Shown here: piece after piece, positions 23,979 to 33,384 of the stretch
How the letters are laid out: each line of letters begins with the position of its first letter
How positions within the stretch are numbered: position 1 is the first letter of the stretch
Origin: CALZFJ01 sp964459845
GTDB lineage: Bacteria > Bacteroidota > Bacteroidia > Bacteroidales > Muribaculaceae
Length of the DNA: 50,222 bases
NCBI GenBank assembly: GCA_964459845.1
Contig: CAYWOC010000017.1
Span: 1-50,222, forward strand
Direction of reading: 5' to 3'
Made by a program: the position numbers and the translations under genes
The notes under the pieces: generated by a model
Databases searched by the model: none
The model's input: the letters and a program-made list of their open reading frames with translations, nothing else
Told to the model about the DNA's origin: nothing

Positions 23979-26444
23979 TTATCTCAATTTTGCGCCCACT
24001 TGCTTTTCGAGGTTTGCGATAATCTTGTTCATTACGGCATCAATCTGCTTGTCTTGCAGGGTCTTTTCGTCGTCTTGAAGAATTATGCTGATGGCATACG
24101 ACTTCTTGCCGGCTTCAAGGTTCTTGCCTTCATATACATCGAATAGGCTCACGTCGCGAAGCAGCTTCCGCTCAGAGCTGTTTACCACCCTTTCGATGTC
24201 GGCCATCGAAACCGAAGAATCGACGAGCAGCGCGAGGTCGCGCTTCACTGGCTGAGACTTTGGAAGGTCGGCAAATGTCACTTTCTTCTTCAGCGTCATC
24301 TTCACAATGGCATCCCAGTCGAGTTGAGCGTAGAACACCTCTTGGGCGATGTCGAGCTTCTTTAATATGGCTTTCTTCACAATGCCAATCTCACCGATGT
24401 GCTTGCCTCCGCGGTTGTTGATAGACAATGCAGCCGAATAGATGTCGTTGGATATCTGCTCCATGACAAGCTCCTTCTCGCCAATGCCGAGACGCGAGAA
24501 TATGTTTTCGACTACACCTTTAAGGTCGAACACGCTGCTCTTGCGCGCAGCTTCAGCCCAGTTGCCGTCGTGGTTGTTGCCGGTCATCCATATTCCCATT
24601 GAAGTGTGTTCCGAGAAAGCGGCAAGAATCTTCTCGCTGCTGTCGGCTTCAGGGTCGAAATGATATACATTTCCAAACTCATACATCTTCAAGTTCCCGC
24701 TGCGGCGGTTGATGTTGTGGGCGATGCTTTCAAGCCCGCCGAATAGCAGAGTTTGGCGCAAAACGTTCAAGTCGCTGCTCAGAGGGTTCAGAAGCTTCAC
24801 ACAGTTGGCTTCGGGATAAGTTACGAGGTCAGTGTAATAAGCTGCTGCGGTGAGCGAGTTGTTCATAATCTCGTTGAATCCGCAAGCTGTGAGCTGCTCA
24901 GAAATCAGGTTCTGCAAGTCGCACTTGGTGTCGGTGTCGCCCTTGTAAGAAAGCGAGCTGTGGACAGTGTCTCCAAACTCCACATTGTTGTAACCATATA
25001 CACGCAAGATGTCTTCAACCACGTCGCAAGGACGCTGAACATCTACACGGTAGGTCGGTACAAGAAGTTCGAGCTGCTCGTCGTTTTCGCTCACGATTTC
25101 GATTTCGAGGCTTTCGAGTATGCTCTTAATGGTGTCTTTGCCAAGCTTTTTGCCGATAATAGTATCAACATAGTCATAGCGCAAAGTCACCGAGAATTTT
25201 GGAAATTCCTTGGCTTTGATATCAACGATTTCACCACATATTTCGCCGCCGGCAAGTTCCTTAATCATAAGGGCGGCAGCTTTAAGGTTCTCAACCACCA
25301 TATTCGGGTCGATTCCGCGTTCATAGCGGAACGATGCATCGGTGTTGAGACCGAAGCGGCGAGCCGACTTGCGTATCCATGTGGGATGGAAATAAGCCGA
25401 TTCGATGAAAACATCGGTAGTGCTTTCGGTGACACCCGAATCAAGTCCGCCAAACACTCCGCCGATGCACATAGGTTCCTCGGCGTTGCATATCATGAGG
25501 TCGCGCTCGGTGAGAGTGCGCTCCACTCCGTCGAGAGTGACAAACTTGGTGCCCTCAGCCACCGTTTTCACGATTACTTTCTCGCCTTTCACTTTTGCAA
25601 GGTCGAAGCAGTGGAGCGGCTGCCCAAGTCCGAGCAGTATATAATTCGTGATGTCAACGATATTGTTGATAGGGCGTTGTCCTATTGCGTTTAGATAATC
25701 TTTCAGCCATTGTGGGCTTTCTTGCACTTTCACACCGCGAATAGTCACACCGCTGTAGCGGGGACATGCCTCAGCATTTTCCACGCTCACTTCCACGGCT
25801 CCGTCTTTGCGGTCGGTTTTGAAGCCGGCTACGCTTGGGCGGCGCAGCTCTGCCTTGATGTTGCGGTTGGCGTTGAGCCAAGCAGCAAGGTCGCGAGCCA
25901 CACCATAGTGTGAAGCAGCGTCGATGCGGTTAGGCGTGAGATCGACTTCCAGCACATAGTCGTCGTTCACGTTATAATATTCGCGAGCCGGAGTGCCAGG
26001 CTTCACGTCGAGCGGAAGCTCGATGATTCCGTCGTGAGAAGTGCCCACTCCGATTTCGTCTTCGGCACAAATCATGCCGAACGACTCCACACCGCGGATT
26101 TTAGATTTCTTGATTGCAAATTCCTTGTCGCCGTCGTAGAGCTTTGTGCCTACAGTTGCGACAATCACATGTTGCCCGGCAGCCACATTAGGCGCGCCGC
26201 ACACAATCTGTACGGGTTTCCCGTCGCCAAGGTTCACTGTGGTGATATGCAGGTGGTCGCTGTCGGGATGGTCGATGCAAGTAAGCACTTCACCAACAAC
26301 AAGACCATTAAGTCCGCCTTTTATGGTCTCAACTTTCTCGACAGTTCCAGTTTCAAGCCCGAGAGACGTAAGCGCAGCCGCCAGCTCATCGGGACTGAGG
26401 TTGAAGTCGATATATTCCTTCAGCCAATTATATGATATATTCAT
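23979..26444 (-). CDS. pheT: Phenylalanyl-tRNA synthetase beta subunit
   Basis: The beta subunit of the (alpha-beta)2 synthetase that charges tRNA-Phe. The 821 residues follow the standard order: N-terminal MNISYNWLKEYIDFNLSPDE, tRNA-binding OB-fold (~40-155, VVGEVLTCIDHPDSDHLHI, VCGAPNVAAGQHVIVA), B3/B4 editing region (VDLTPNRIDAASHYGVARDL, NNIVDITNYILLGLGQPLH), B5 domain, catalytic-like core (NPLSSDLNVLRQTLLFGGLE), and the C-terminal FDX-ACB anticodon-binding domain (PKSQPVKRDLALLVDSSVS to the end). pheS is not in the window. The start at 26444 gives the conserved N-terminus. Confidence 0.97.
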   Translation of the reverse strand: MNISYNWLKEYIDFNLSPDELAAALTSLGLETGTVEKVETIKGGLNGLVVGEVLTCIDHPDSDHLHITTVNLGDGKPVQIVCGAPNVAAGQHVIVATVGTKLYDGDKEFAIKKSKIRGVESFGMICAEDEIGVGTSHDGIIELPLDVKPGTPAREYYNVNDDYVLEVDLTPNRIDAASHYGVARDLAAWLNANRNIKAELRRPSVAGFKTDRKDGAVEVSVENAEACPRYSGVTIRGVKVQESPQWLKDYLNAIGQRPINNIVDITNYILLGLGQPLHCFDLAKVKGEKVIVKTVAEGTKFVTLDGVERTLTERDLMICNAEEPMCIGGVFGGLDSGVTESTTDVFIESAYFHPTWIRKSARRFGLNTDASFRYERGIDPNMVVENLKAAALMIKELAGGEICGEIVDIKAKEFPKFSVTLRYDYVDTIIGKKLGKDTIKSILESLEIEIVSENDEQLELLVPTYRVDVQRPCDVVEDILRVYGYNNVEFGDTVHSSLSYKGDTDTKCDLQNLISEQLTACGFNEIMNNSLTAAAYYTDLVTYPEANCVKLLNPLSSDLNVLRQTLLFGGLESIAHNINRRSGNLKMYEFGNVYHFDPEADSSEKILAAFSEHTSMGIWMTGNNHDGNWAEAARKSSVFDLKGVVENIFSRLGIGEKELVMEQISNDIYSAALSINNRGGKHIGEIGIVKKAILKKLDIAQEVFYAQLDWDAIVKMTLKKKVTFADLPKSQPVKRDLALLVDSSVSMADIERVVNSSERKLLRDVSLFDVYEGKNLEAGKKSYAISIILQDDEKTLQDKQIDAVMNKIIANLEKQVGAKLR

Positions 26445-26599
26445 AGTTTTGAATTTAATTTTCTCAATGCAATCGTAACTTTCTTACCGCTCATTTTGAG
26501 CCTATTTACGAAAATTCGCACAAATTTACTAAGAAATTTTCATATAGCTAATCCAATCCCCGAAAAAAGCAACGAAAAGCATGAATAAAGCATAAAATG

Positions 26600-26644
26600 C
26601 GAGCGAGAGCGATGCCGCACTTTGTGCGATACCGCTCTCGCTCG
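26600..26644 (-). terminator. Terminator of the PpiD/SurA-like gene
   Basis: CGAGCGAGAGCG (26600-26611) and CGCTCTCGCTCG (26633-26644) form a perfect 12-bp GC-rich stem with an inner CGCAC-TTT-GTGCG hairpin. The minus strand continues CATTTTATGC. Confidence 0.7.
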
Positions 26645-26666
26645 TTATGAATTATGTTCTTATTCT

Positions 26667-28718
26667 TTAGAAGAATTTTATCATCTTGTTTTCGACTTTT
26701 GTGGCCTTGCGCAGAATGTCGAGAGTGTGCTGCATTACAGCGTTGTTTCCACGAGTCATTGCGAATTGACGGGTAGTCTCTTCAGCGGCTGCTGTGCGAG
26801 GTGTGCGGTCTTGTTTAACTACTTCATAAACATATACGGCACTGTTGCCTTTCACCGGACCTTCTACCACATTTGGCTTAGCCACCGATACGCGTGCAGT
26901 GAGGTTCGACTCGCCCATGCCGATTTTAGCTATGAACATCTGTCCGAAAGTCACTTGAGTAGTATCAACCTTGGTGTTCATGAGTTGGGCATATCCGTTC
27001 ATGTCCTTAGCTTTGCCTTTGTACTTGTTGATTAGCGACTCGGCTTTCTTGTCGGCACGAATCTTATTGGTCAAAGCTGTTTTCACTTCCTCGGCATCTG
27101 TGGTCAAGTAACCTTCCTTATATACCTTGTCGAGTGCTACGGTAACAATCTTGTCGGTCAATTTCTCGATAGGAGAAACGCTGCCTTCGCTTGCATCGAA
27201 CAACCACTTAACGTTCTTGCGTGAACCCTCGATGTTGTTGATTTGAGGGTCTTCATCGGTAATGCTCACAGGTACTGCGTTGTAGCCAGCTTTAGCTGCA
27301 TTGGCTTCAAACAGCTTGGCTGTGTTGTTCTTGTTGATGAAGTTTTGCAGGTTGCTGTTCAAGTCCTCAACAGTCTTTGTGCTTGGATAAACAGTGTAAG
27401 TGATGCTTGCAATGTCATAGATAGTCTTAGGCGCGCGCTTTTCTACAACTTTGCAGAAGTATGCGCCTTGTGCGCTTTGTTGGAGAGCGAAGTATCCTTC
27501 ACCGCCATTGAAGATTTTGTTCTTCAAAGAGTCTGGAGCTTGAAGGAGCTCTTGCCATACGCCCTCTTGACCCTGAGCGTTCTTCTCAGCCTTTTGTATT
27601 TCGGCGAAAGTCTTGCCGCCGTCGAGCATAGCCTTTACGGCATCTTGAGCCTTCTTGTCGCCTTGAACGACCATGACGTTAAGTTTCACAGAATCCACTT
27701 CCATCTTCTTGCCGTTCACTTTGACAAGGCTATAAACATTAGACATGAATTTAGGGGCAGACACTGCACCGACTTCGGCAGCGGTGACGAAGTTCTTCAC
27801 TTCTGTGTCGCGGATGTCGTTTGCACGCACTTTGACCTCATTGATTACAAGGTCGGAATTGTTGCGAACAGCATCTACGTTGGATGCTTGAAGAGTGCGG
27901 TATGTGCTGTCGATCATATTCTTTGCATAAGCGAGGTCGGTAGCAGAAGGAGCAATATCCACAGCGATGACATGAGCCATGCGGACTTCGGTGTCGAGCT
28001 TGTACATCTCCTTAGTCTTGTTGTACTCGTCCTTGATTTCGGCATCGCTTACTGGGAAGTCCTTGTCGCTTAGAGAAGCCAAGTCTTGCTTAACGAAAGT
28101 TATAGTGTTGGTTGTGGCGTTCTCTTCCCAGATTTCCTTCTTGTCGAGGTCGTTGGCTTGGATAGAGCCAGCGATAAGATTTTGAAGTTTCTCATATTTC
28201 AAGCTGCGCTCCATGTCGTTTTCCATCTCAATCCAGTTTTCACGAGCTTTGGCGACTTGTTCTTCAGGGATGCCATATTTGCTCGGATTGAAGAGCATGT
28301 CGTGCAGTTGGGCTGGAGATTCAGCACCGAGCTGGCGTACGTATTGGATGATTTGAGGACGTGCGTTCTTGCCGGTCATAGCTTCTGTAAGCTCCTCGTC
28401 GGTAACATAGATGCCAAGAGCCTCAATCTCCTTGTTGAGCAATAGTTCGCTCATCATTTGATTCAATACTTGGTTTTGAACTACAGCCGCATCTACTTGC
28501 TGTCCGCTTTCCTGCATCTGTGCGCTCACTTTCTCATAACGTTTTTGGAATTCCATCGCATCGATTTTCTCGTCACCGACTTTAGCGATAGTATTTCCGT
28601 CACCAAAGAATGTTCTTCCTGAAGTCAAGAAGTCACCGAGGATGAACGCCAAAAGCGCAACACCGATGACAATGGTCAGGAATACTGCTTTGCTTCTAAT
28701 TTTCTCTAAAGCTGCCAT
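26667..28718 (-). CDS. PpiD/SurA-like membrane-anchored peptidyl-prolyl isomerase/chaperone
   Basis: A 683-residue envelope foldase. One N-terminal TM helix (FLTIVIGVALLAFILGDFLT) anchors it in the inner membrane. A SurA_N-type chaperone region follows (IDAMEFQKRYEKVSAQMQES, LNQMMSELLLNKEIEALGIY), then parvulin-like segments (ADIAPSATDLAYAKNMIDST and YSLVKVNGKKMEVDSVKLNV, FAEIQKAEKNAQGQEGVWQE). Overall length and order resemble E. coli PpiD (623 residues). The rotamase domains are diverged, so isomerase activity is not certain. The gene has its own excellent promoter and a GC-rich terminator. Confidence 0.88.
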   Translation of the reverse strand: MAALEKIRSKAVFLTIVIGVALLAFILGDFLTSGRTFFGDGNTIAKVGDEKIDAMEFQKRYEKVSAQMQESGQQVDAAVVQNQVLNQMMSELLLNKEIEALGIYVTDEELTEAMTGKNARPQIIQYVRQLGAESPAQLHDMLFNPSKYGIPEEQVAKARENWIEMENDMERSLKYEKLQNLIAGSIQANDLDKKEIWEENATTNTITFVKQDLASLSDKDFPVSDAEIKDEYNKTKEMYKLDTEVRMAHVIAVDIAPSATDLAYAKNMIDSTYRTLQASNVDAVRNNSDLVINEVKVRANDIRDTEVKNFVTAAEVGAVSAPKFMSNVYSLVKVNGKKMEVDSVKLNVMVVQGDKKAQDAVKAMLDGGKTFAEIQKAEKNAQGQEGVWQELLQAPDSLKNKIFNGGEGYFALQQSAQGAYFCKVVEKRAPKTIYDIASITYTVYPSTKTVEDLNSNLQNFINKNNTAKLFEANAAKAGYNAVPVSITDEDPQINNIEGSRKNVKWLFDASEGSVSPIEKLTDKIVTVALDKVYKEGYLTTDAEEVKTALTNKIRADKKAESLINKYKGKAKDMNGYAQLMNTKVDTTQVTFGQMFIAKIGMGESNLTARVSVAKPNVVEGPVKGNSAVYVYEVVKQDRTPRTAAAEETTRQFAMTRGNNAVMQHTLDILRKATKVENKMIKFF

Positions 28719-28782
28719 TTAATTATTTAGTTTTTTTGTTATTTTCAATATCGCGTTTAACTATCTTAAACTATATAGCACG

Positions 28783-28814
28783 CAAAGATACCAAATTTTG
28801 TAATTTCACACAAA
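28783..28814 (-). promoter_or_regulatory. Promoter of the PpiD/SurA-like gene
   Basis: On the minus strand, TTTG (28811-28814), a 20-bp spacer and TATCTTTG (28783-28790): an exact match to the Bacteroidetes consensus, 65 bases before the ATG. Confidence 0.85.
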
Positions 28815-28952
28815 TACATATTCAATTTTCTGACAAACTTTGCGTTTTTCCTTACAGTTTAGCCATTAAGATAACTGTTGCGTGAGCGAAAATATGTTTT
28901 TTAGCATAAAAGCGGAGGCTATGCGTCGCTGCAGAGCCGGTCTTCACCGTGA

Positions 28953-30410
28953 TTATTTGGGCGATTCGGTTATGAGCAGCAACTTGTCGCCTATGTGCAG
29001 GTGCAGACTTCCGTTAGGCACGAGATACTTGCCGTCGCGCTTCACTATCATAACGAGAGTGCCTTTCGGCAAGTTCATATCCTTGAGTGTGTCGCCGTGG
29101 GCGAGATGGCGCTCTTCCACAATCATGTCGCTGAGGTCGGTGTCGATTTCTTCAGGCAGCTCAACACCGAAGTCGTTGCCCTCTTTCTCCATAGGAGCCG
29201 ACAACTTGAGCATATCAGCCACGCACCGAATGGTGGTGCCTTGCACAATGAGCGATATTATGGTGATAAAAAACACGATGTTGAAAATCTGACTTGCGCC
29301 CGGCACGCCCTCCACCACAGGATATGTGGCGAAGATGATTGGTACAGCACCTCGCAGTCCTACCCACGACACAAACCAGCGCGAGCGCATGCCCACCTTT
29401 TTGCCGAATGGTAGCAGACAAAGCATGACACTGAGCGGACGGCCTATGAATATCATGAACACTCCTATCAGAATGGCAACCAAGCCCACTTCAAGCATCT
29501 CGTGCGGATTCACCAGCAGACCGAGACACAAGAACATTATTATCTGAAATAGCCACGATAGGCCATCCATAAAGGTGTTTATCTCCTTGCGGTGCATGAT
29601 CTTGTTGTTTCCTACCATAATGCCGGCTATATATACAGCCAAATAGCCGTTGCCGTTCATCAGGTCGGTGAACGAATAGGTGAAGAACACGAATGCGAGC
29701 AGCAAGATAGGGTATAACGAATGATTGTCGATATTAAGCTTGTTAAGCATCAGGATGGCAAGTTTGCCAAAAATGTAGCCAAACATAGCTCCCACGACGA
29801 ACTGAACTACAAACGAGCCAAGAATGGCACTCGCGCCCATGCCGTCGGCAGTCGTCACCATCTTGATAAGCACGATGGTGAGCATATATGCCATGGGGTC
29901 ATTGCTCCCGCTTTCAAGTTCGAGCATGGGGCGCAGATTGTGCTTAAGATTAATCTTCTGCGTGCGCAATATGGCAAAGACCGAAGCCGAGTCGGTAGAA
30001 GACATTGTGGCGGCAAGCAGCAGCGATGTTATGATGGGGAAGTGTATATTTGTCCAGCTCATCCCCGACAACCACCAGATGAACACACCTGTCAGCACAG
30101 CCGTGAGCAGCACACCGGCAGTCGATAGCACCACTCCCGGTGCCCATATCGGCTTTATCTCTTTCAGCTTGGTGTCCATGCCGCCGCTGAACAGGATGAT
30201 GCTCAGCGCAAGCATACCTATGAACTGAGCTTCTTCGGCACTGTGGAACTGGATGCCGAGACCGTCGCTGCCGAAGAGCATTCCCACCATCAAGAACAGC
30301 AGGAGCGTAGGCACTCCGAATTTATAACCAGTTTTGCCCACAACAATGCTCACGAAGAGCAGTATCGACCCGATAAGCACTACATTTCCAGCAGAAAACA
30401 CCATAAGCAA
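28953..30410 (-). CDS. nhaP2: Potassium/proton antiporter (CvrA/NhaP2-type)
   Basis: A CPA1-family cation/proton antiporter, 485 residues. About 12 hydrophobic helices fill residues 1-390 (GVPTLLLFLMVGMLFGSDGLG, LLLAATMSSTDSASVFAILR, LELESGSNDPMAYMLTIVLI). The SSTDSAS and GSNDP blocks hold the conserved Asp residues of the ion site. A cytoplasmic TrkA-C-type regulatory domain follows (~405-485, FGVELPEEIDTDLSDMIVEE to HIGDKLLLITESP). This combination is typical of NhaP2/CvrA, which exports K+ in exchange for protons and supports volume regulation. A TATTTTTG -7 match is at 30442-30449 on the minus strand. Confidence 0.93.
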   Translation of the reverse strand: MLMVFSAGNVVLIGSILLFVSIVVGKTGYKFGVPTLLLFLMVGMLFGSDGLGIQFHSAEEAQFIGMLALSIILFSGGMDTKLKEIKPIWAPGVVLSTAGVLLTAVLTGVFIWWLSGMSWTNIHFPIITSLLLAATMSSTDSASVFAILRTQKINLKHNLRPMLELESGSNDPMAYMLTIVLIKMVTTADGMGASAILGSFVVQFVVGAMFGYIFGKLAILMLNKLNIDNHSLYPILLLAFVFFTYSFTDLMNGNGYLAVYIAGIMVGNNKIMHRKEINTFMDGLSWLFQIIMFLCLGLLVNPHEMLEVGLVAILIGVFMIFIGRPLSVMLCLLPFGKKVGMRSRWFVSWVGLRGAVPIIFATYPVVEGVPGASQIFNIVFFITIISLIVQGTTIRCVADMLKLSAPMEKEGNDFGVELPEEIDTDLSDMIVEERHLAHGDTLKDMNLPKGTLVMIVKRDGKYLVPNGSLHLHIGDKLLLITESPK

Positions 30411-30510
30411 AAATCAATTTAATGTTTTATAATAATAACAACAAAAATAGCTGTTTTCCTTCGCATAATGAAATAGGAATATTAAAAATAACATTTATTG
30501 TGAAAAAACA

Positions 30511-30540
30511 GAAGAGGATGCCAGTCACGGCATCCTCTTC
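30511..30540 (-). terminator. Terminator of the C10 protease gene
   Basis: GAAGAGGATGCC (30511-30522) and GGCATCCTCTTC (30529-30540) form a perfect 12-bp stem, and the minus strand continues TGTTTTTTC. A diverged duplicate sits at 33272-33301. Confidence 0.88.
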
Positions 30541-30578
30541 AGAATATAAGTTTTAGCTGTTTTGCTGCTATTTGTTCA

Positions 30579-30592
30579 ACGCAGGAATGCGT
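30579..30592. repeat. Palindrome ACGC-AGGAAT-GCGT
   Basis: Same core and loop (AGGAAT) as the palindrome at 3154-3173, lying between the C10 stop codon and its terminator. Its partner at 33338-33355 is within the duplicated segment. Confidence 0.45.
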
Positions 30593-30620
30593 CGCTCATA
30601 TGATTAGTGGCATCTAAGGG

Positions 30621-33023
30621 CTATTCCCAAGCAATTTTAGTTGCAGCGTTGCCAACTTTCACGATAAGCAATCCTTGTGCGAATAGCGAGCCGTCGATGG
30701 CAGCTTCGCCGTTTGCAGTCTTGCCGCTGTAAAGCAGCTTGCCGTCGATTGCATAAACAGCCACTTCGGCATCCGAAGCCTTGCTATTGACAACGAGCTT
30801 GTCGCCAGCCTGATATGCGGCGAAACCATCGGCTTCGACGGTCTCTACACCCACAGTCGATACGCTGAATTTAGCGCGATTTTCATAACCAAAGTTGTTC
30901 ACGCCTTTGAGAGTATTTTCATTGTTTTCGTAGGTGAAGCCTATTGTGTAGTCACCTGCCGGCAGATCCATCTTCTTGGAAACAGTGACGGTCTTAGCTT
31001 CTTCAGCATCGAGGCTCACGGTCTCCGATTCCATAGAGCCGATTGTCTCAGTCTTGCCGTCGGCACAGACATTGACATTTAGCTTGCTGCTAAATCCGCT
31101 GTACGAGTCGAGATTGCGGACATCGGTAGTGAGGTTCAGCTCTTTGGTCGCATGGTTGTATTCAGCTTTCATGTCATCAACCACCAAACACTGATTGTAG
31201 TCGCTGAAGCCGATTTCTTTTGAGGCATATAATGTGCCTGTGATTTTGTTAACGGCTTCAATTGAAATAGGTCCATATAGAAGGTCGGTAAATTCACTTC
31301 TTTCACGAGCACTTTCGCCTGGTTTCAGATTTATTTCATCGGATGCCATATACCCGCCACCGTTTTCAAAAATTATCTTGATACTGCCACTATATGTCTT
31401 GGAATTTGTGTTTACGAGATCAAATGCGATATCGAATGCTAAAGCGTCTTCAATAAACCCCCGACCTAAGCATTTAACTTCCACATTCCTTATGTCGAAA
31501 CTCACGTCGCTAATCTTGATGCCTGAGTCGGTTACGTATATAGTGTCTGAGCCTTCATCGAAAACAGGCAATTTCCGCCCTTCGTTATCTATAGAATAAT
31601 ATTTTACGAAGTAGGCACCATTTTCTGCGTCGGCAGGGAATTCAAATTTTGAATTTTTTGTGATTTGTATGCTGACATCGGTTGATGATAATCCGAGATT
31701 GCAGTCGCTGACCAGTTTATCTTCGTAGAGAGCCTTATCTGTTGCAGCGTTTACAATTTGCATATACACGTCTCCTGTGAAATTTTCATAGCCCTGATTC
31801 GTAATTATGCTTGTCGTGCTTAATGTGCGGCCTGTAGCCCTCATATATTTGTTCACACCCACTTTAAGCAGATATGCTAACGCCTCTGAACCAACCTCAG
31901 CTTTCTTCACTCCAGTCAAGATTGCATTTTGCCTATTGAATCCGCTTGTGGATGAGCTGCCGCCAGGACCTTGCTCCGAAGGGTTGAGCAACGCCAGACT
32001 AAAGTATCCGTCGCTTTTTCCAGCCCATCCCCAATTGATGTGGAACAGTCCGTCGTCGCTATATCCGTCGCACACGAAAGAGTGACCCTCATTTGTTGCA
32101 GTCCAACCATAATAGAGCACAGGACGCGCCTCGTCAATCTCACTTCTCACGAGAGCGGCCCAATTGTCGGCGGTGTAGAATGAACGTAGGGCTATTTTTA
32201 TCCCTTTGTCGTATTTGAAGAATTTGGTGAGAGCCTGGGCTACATCTACATAAGTCGAACCAGTGGACGCTTCATATTGGCTCTTTATGGCGATGCCGCA
32301 GTCGCTCATAAGGCGTGCCACAGCCTCGCGCTGCTCGGTGGTGCTGTTGTCGTCGTATTGAGGGGTCATCAAGTCCCAGTTGTAGGTGGACTTCGAGAAG
32401 TCGGCACTCAGCTCCCATTTCTTGCCAGTAGGGCATGTGTATGACATGCTTCCCTCTCCCTGAAGCGGCCACTTGTGGTAGCGCATCACCATTGCCATTG
32501 CAGTGGCTGTGCAACCTGTGGCGCAGTGGTCGCCGTTGTCGAGGACCGGGGTGTACATATTGTATGGGTAAAGCTGATTCCACTGTATTTCGCCGAGCAG
32601 CGGAGCTGCTGATTTCCCGGCAGCCTTCGGTGCTGCCGCAGTGGCTTTGCCTTCGCGGATAGCCTCAATTTGGTCGGCATAGCTGTCGATCCACCAGCGG
32701 GCGTTGTCAGGAAGGTTGTTGTAGTCGAAATCTCCGTTTCCGTAACCGAGTACCGCAGGCACTTGGTCGTCGCCGGCGATAAGTACGAATTGGCTGTTCA
32801 CATTGTTCTGCACCTCGTAGGCATAGACGGCAGCGTCGCCGCCACGCTCGATTCTATATGCGAGCTTAGGAGCGGTAGAACGCATCGACTTGAGAGCCGG
32901 TGACTTGGTGGACTTTAGGAACTGCACCACTTCCTGTTGAGCCTGAGACTCGCTCACTTGTGCCGCCTGCATCCAAGATGCCGATAAAGCTGCACACGCA
33001 ATAAGAATGCTAACCTTTCTCAT
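30621..33023 (-). CDS. C10 family (streptopain-like) secreted cysteine protease
   Basis: An 800-residue secreted protease. Signal peptide (MRKVSILIACAALSASWMQAA), Spi-like propeptide (~25-140, AYRIERGGDAAVYAYEVQN, FVLIAGDDQVPAVLGYG), and the papain-like C10 domain (~145-375). Candidate nucleophile Cys171 lies in HCATGCTATAMAMVMRYHKWP and His314 in NEGHSFVCDGYSDDGLFHINW, followed by GWAGKSDGYFSL, exactly the streptopain layout. Beta-sandwich modules (~380-720) and a type-IX-like C-terminal sorting domain (~735-800) complete it. Relatives include SpeB and the Bacteroides fragilis Bfp proteases. The catalytic residues are intact. No inhibitor gene is recognised next to it. Confidence 0.94.
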   Translation of the reverse strand: MRKVSILIACAALSASWMQAAQVSESQAQQEVVQFLKSTKSPALKSMRSTAPKLAYRIERGGDAAVYAYEVQNNVNSQFVLIAGDDQVPAVLGYGNGDFDYNNLPDNARWWIDSYADQIEAIREGKATAAAPKAAGKSAAPLLGEIQWNQLYPYNMYTPVLDNGDHCATGCTATAMAMVMRYHKWPLQGEGSMSYTCPTGKKWELSADFSKSTYNWDLMTPQYDDNSTTEQREAVARLMSDCGIAIKSQYEASTGSTYVDVAQALTKFFKYDKGIKIALRSFYTADNWAALVRSEIDEARPVLYYGWTATNEGHSFVCDGYSDDGLFHINWGWAGKSDGYFSLALLNPSEQGPGGSSSTSGFNRQNAILTGVKKAEVGSEALAYLLKVGVNKYMRATGRTLSTTSIITNQGYENFTGDVYMQIVNAATDKALYEDKLVSDCNLGLSSTDVSIQITKNSKFEFPADAENGAYFVKYYSIDNEGRKLPVFDEGSDTIYVTDSGIKISDVSFDIRNVEVKCLGRGFIEDALAFDIAFDLVNTNSKTYSGSIKIIFENGGGYMASDEINLKPGESARERSEFTDLLYGPISIEAVNKITGTLYASKEIGFSDYNQCLVVDDMKAEYNHATKELNLTTDVRNLDSYSGFSSKLNVNVCADGKTETIGSMESETVSLDAEEAKTVTVSKKMDLPAGDYTIGFTYENNENTLKGVNNFGYENRAKFSVSTVGVETVEADGFAAYQAGDKLVVNSKASDAEVAVYAIDGKLLYSGKTANGEAAIDGSLFAQGLLIVKVGNAATKIAWE

Positions 33024-33117
33024 AATTTCTAAAAATAATTTATCGTTTTGTTTTCCTAATTTTCTTTTTTGCCATTTCCCTTAAAAGATAGCATAATGCT
33101 GTAAGATAATAAGGTCT

Positions 33118-33147
33118 CAAAAGTACGAAATTTTTACCACACGGCAA
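33118..33147 (-). promoter_or_regulatory. Promoter of the C10 protease gene
   Basis: On the minus strand, TTG (33145-33147), a 19-bp spacer and TACTTTTG (33118-33125), leaving a leader of about 90 nt. Confidence 0.7.
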
Positions 33148-33271
33148 TTAGTTTTCGGATGAGAAACGAAAAATTTCACAAATATTATCCAAAATAGGGC
33201 AATATGTATTATATGATTTTTGTGTGATTGCTGATTCTTCCGAAATACGACCTATTCTCAGAATAAAACGA
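33148..33271. other. Gap upstream of the C10 promoter
   Basis: A/T-rich DNA between the C10 promoter and the terminator of the truncated copy. I see no gene in it. Confidence 0.4.
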
Positions 33272-33301
33272 GAGGAGAATGCGAGATTGTGCATCCTCCT
33301 C
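33272..33301 (-). terminator. Terminator after the truncated C10 copy
   Basis: GAGGAGAATGC (33272-33282) pairs with GCATCCTCCTC (33291-33301), and the minus strand continues TCGTTTTATTC. It is homologous to the 30511-30540 terminator, showing that the duplication included the 3' UTR. Confidence 0.7.
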
Positions 33302-33337
33302 AAGATATAAGATTAAACCATGTAGCCGCTATTGTCG

Positions 33338-33355
33338 CGACGCATGGGTGCGTCG
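33338..33355. repeat. Palindrome CGACGCA-TGGG-TGCGTCG
   Basis: A perfect 7-bp inverted repeat, the duplicated and locally rearranged counterpart of the palindrome at 30579. The stem is preserved although the loop differs. Confidence 0.45.
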
Positions 33356-33384
33356 TCGCTCACATGATTGGCGGCATCTAAGGT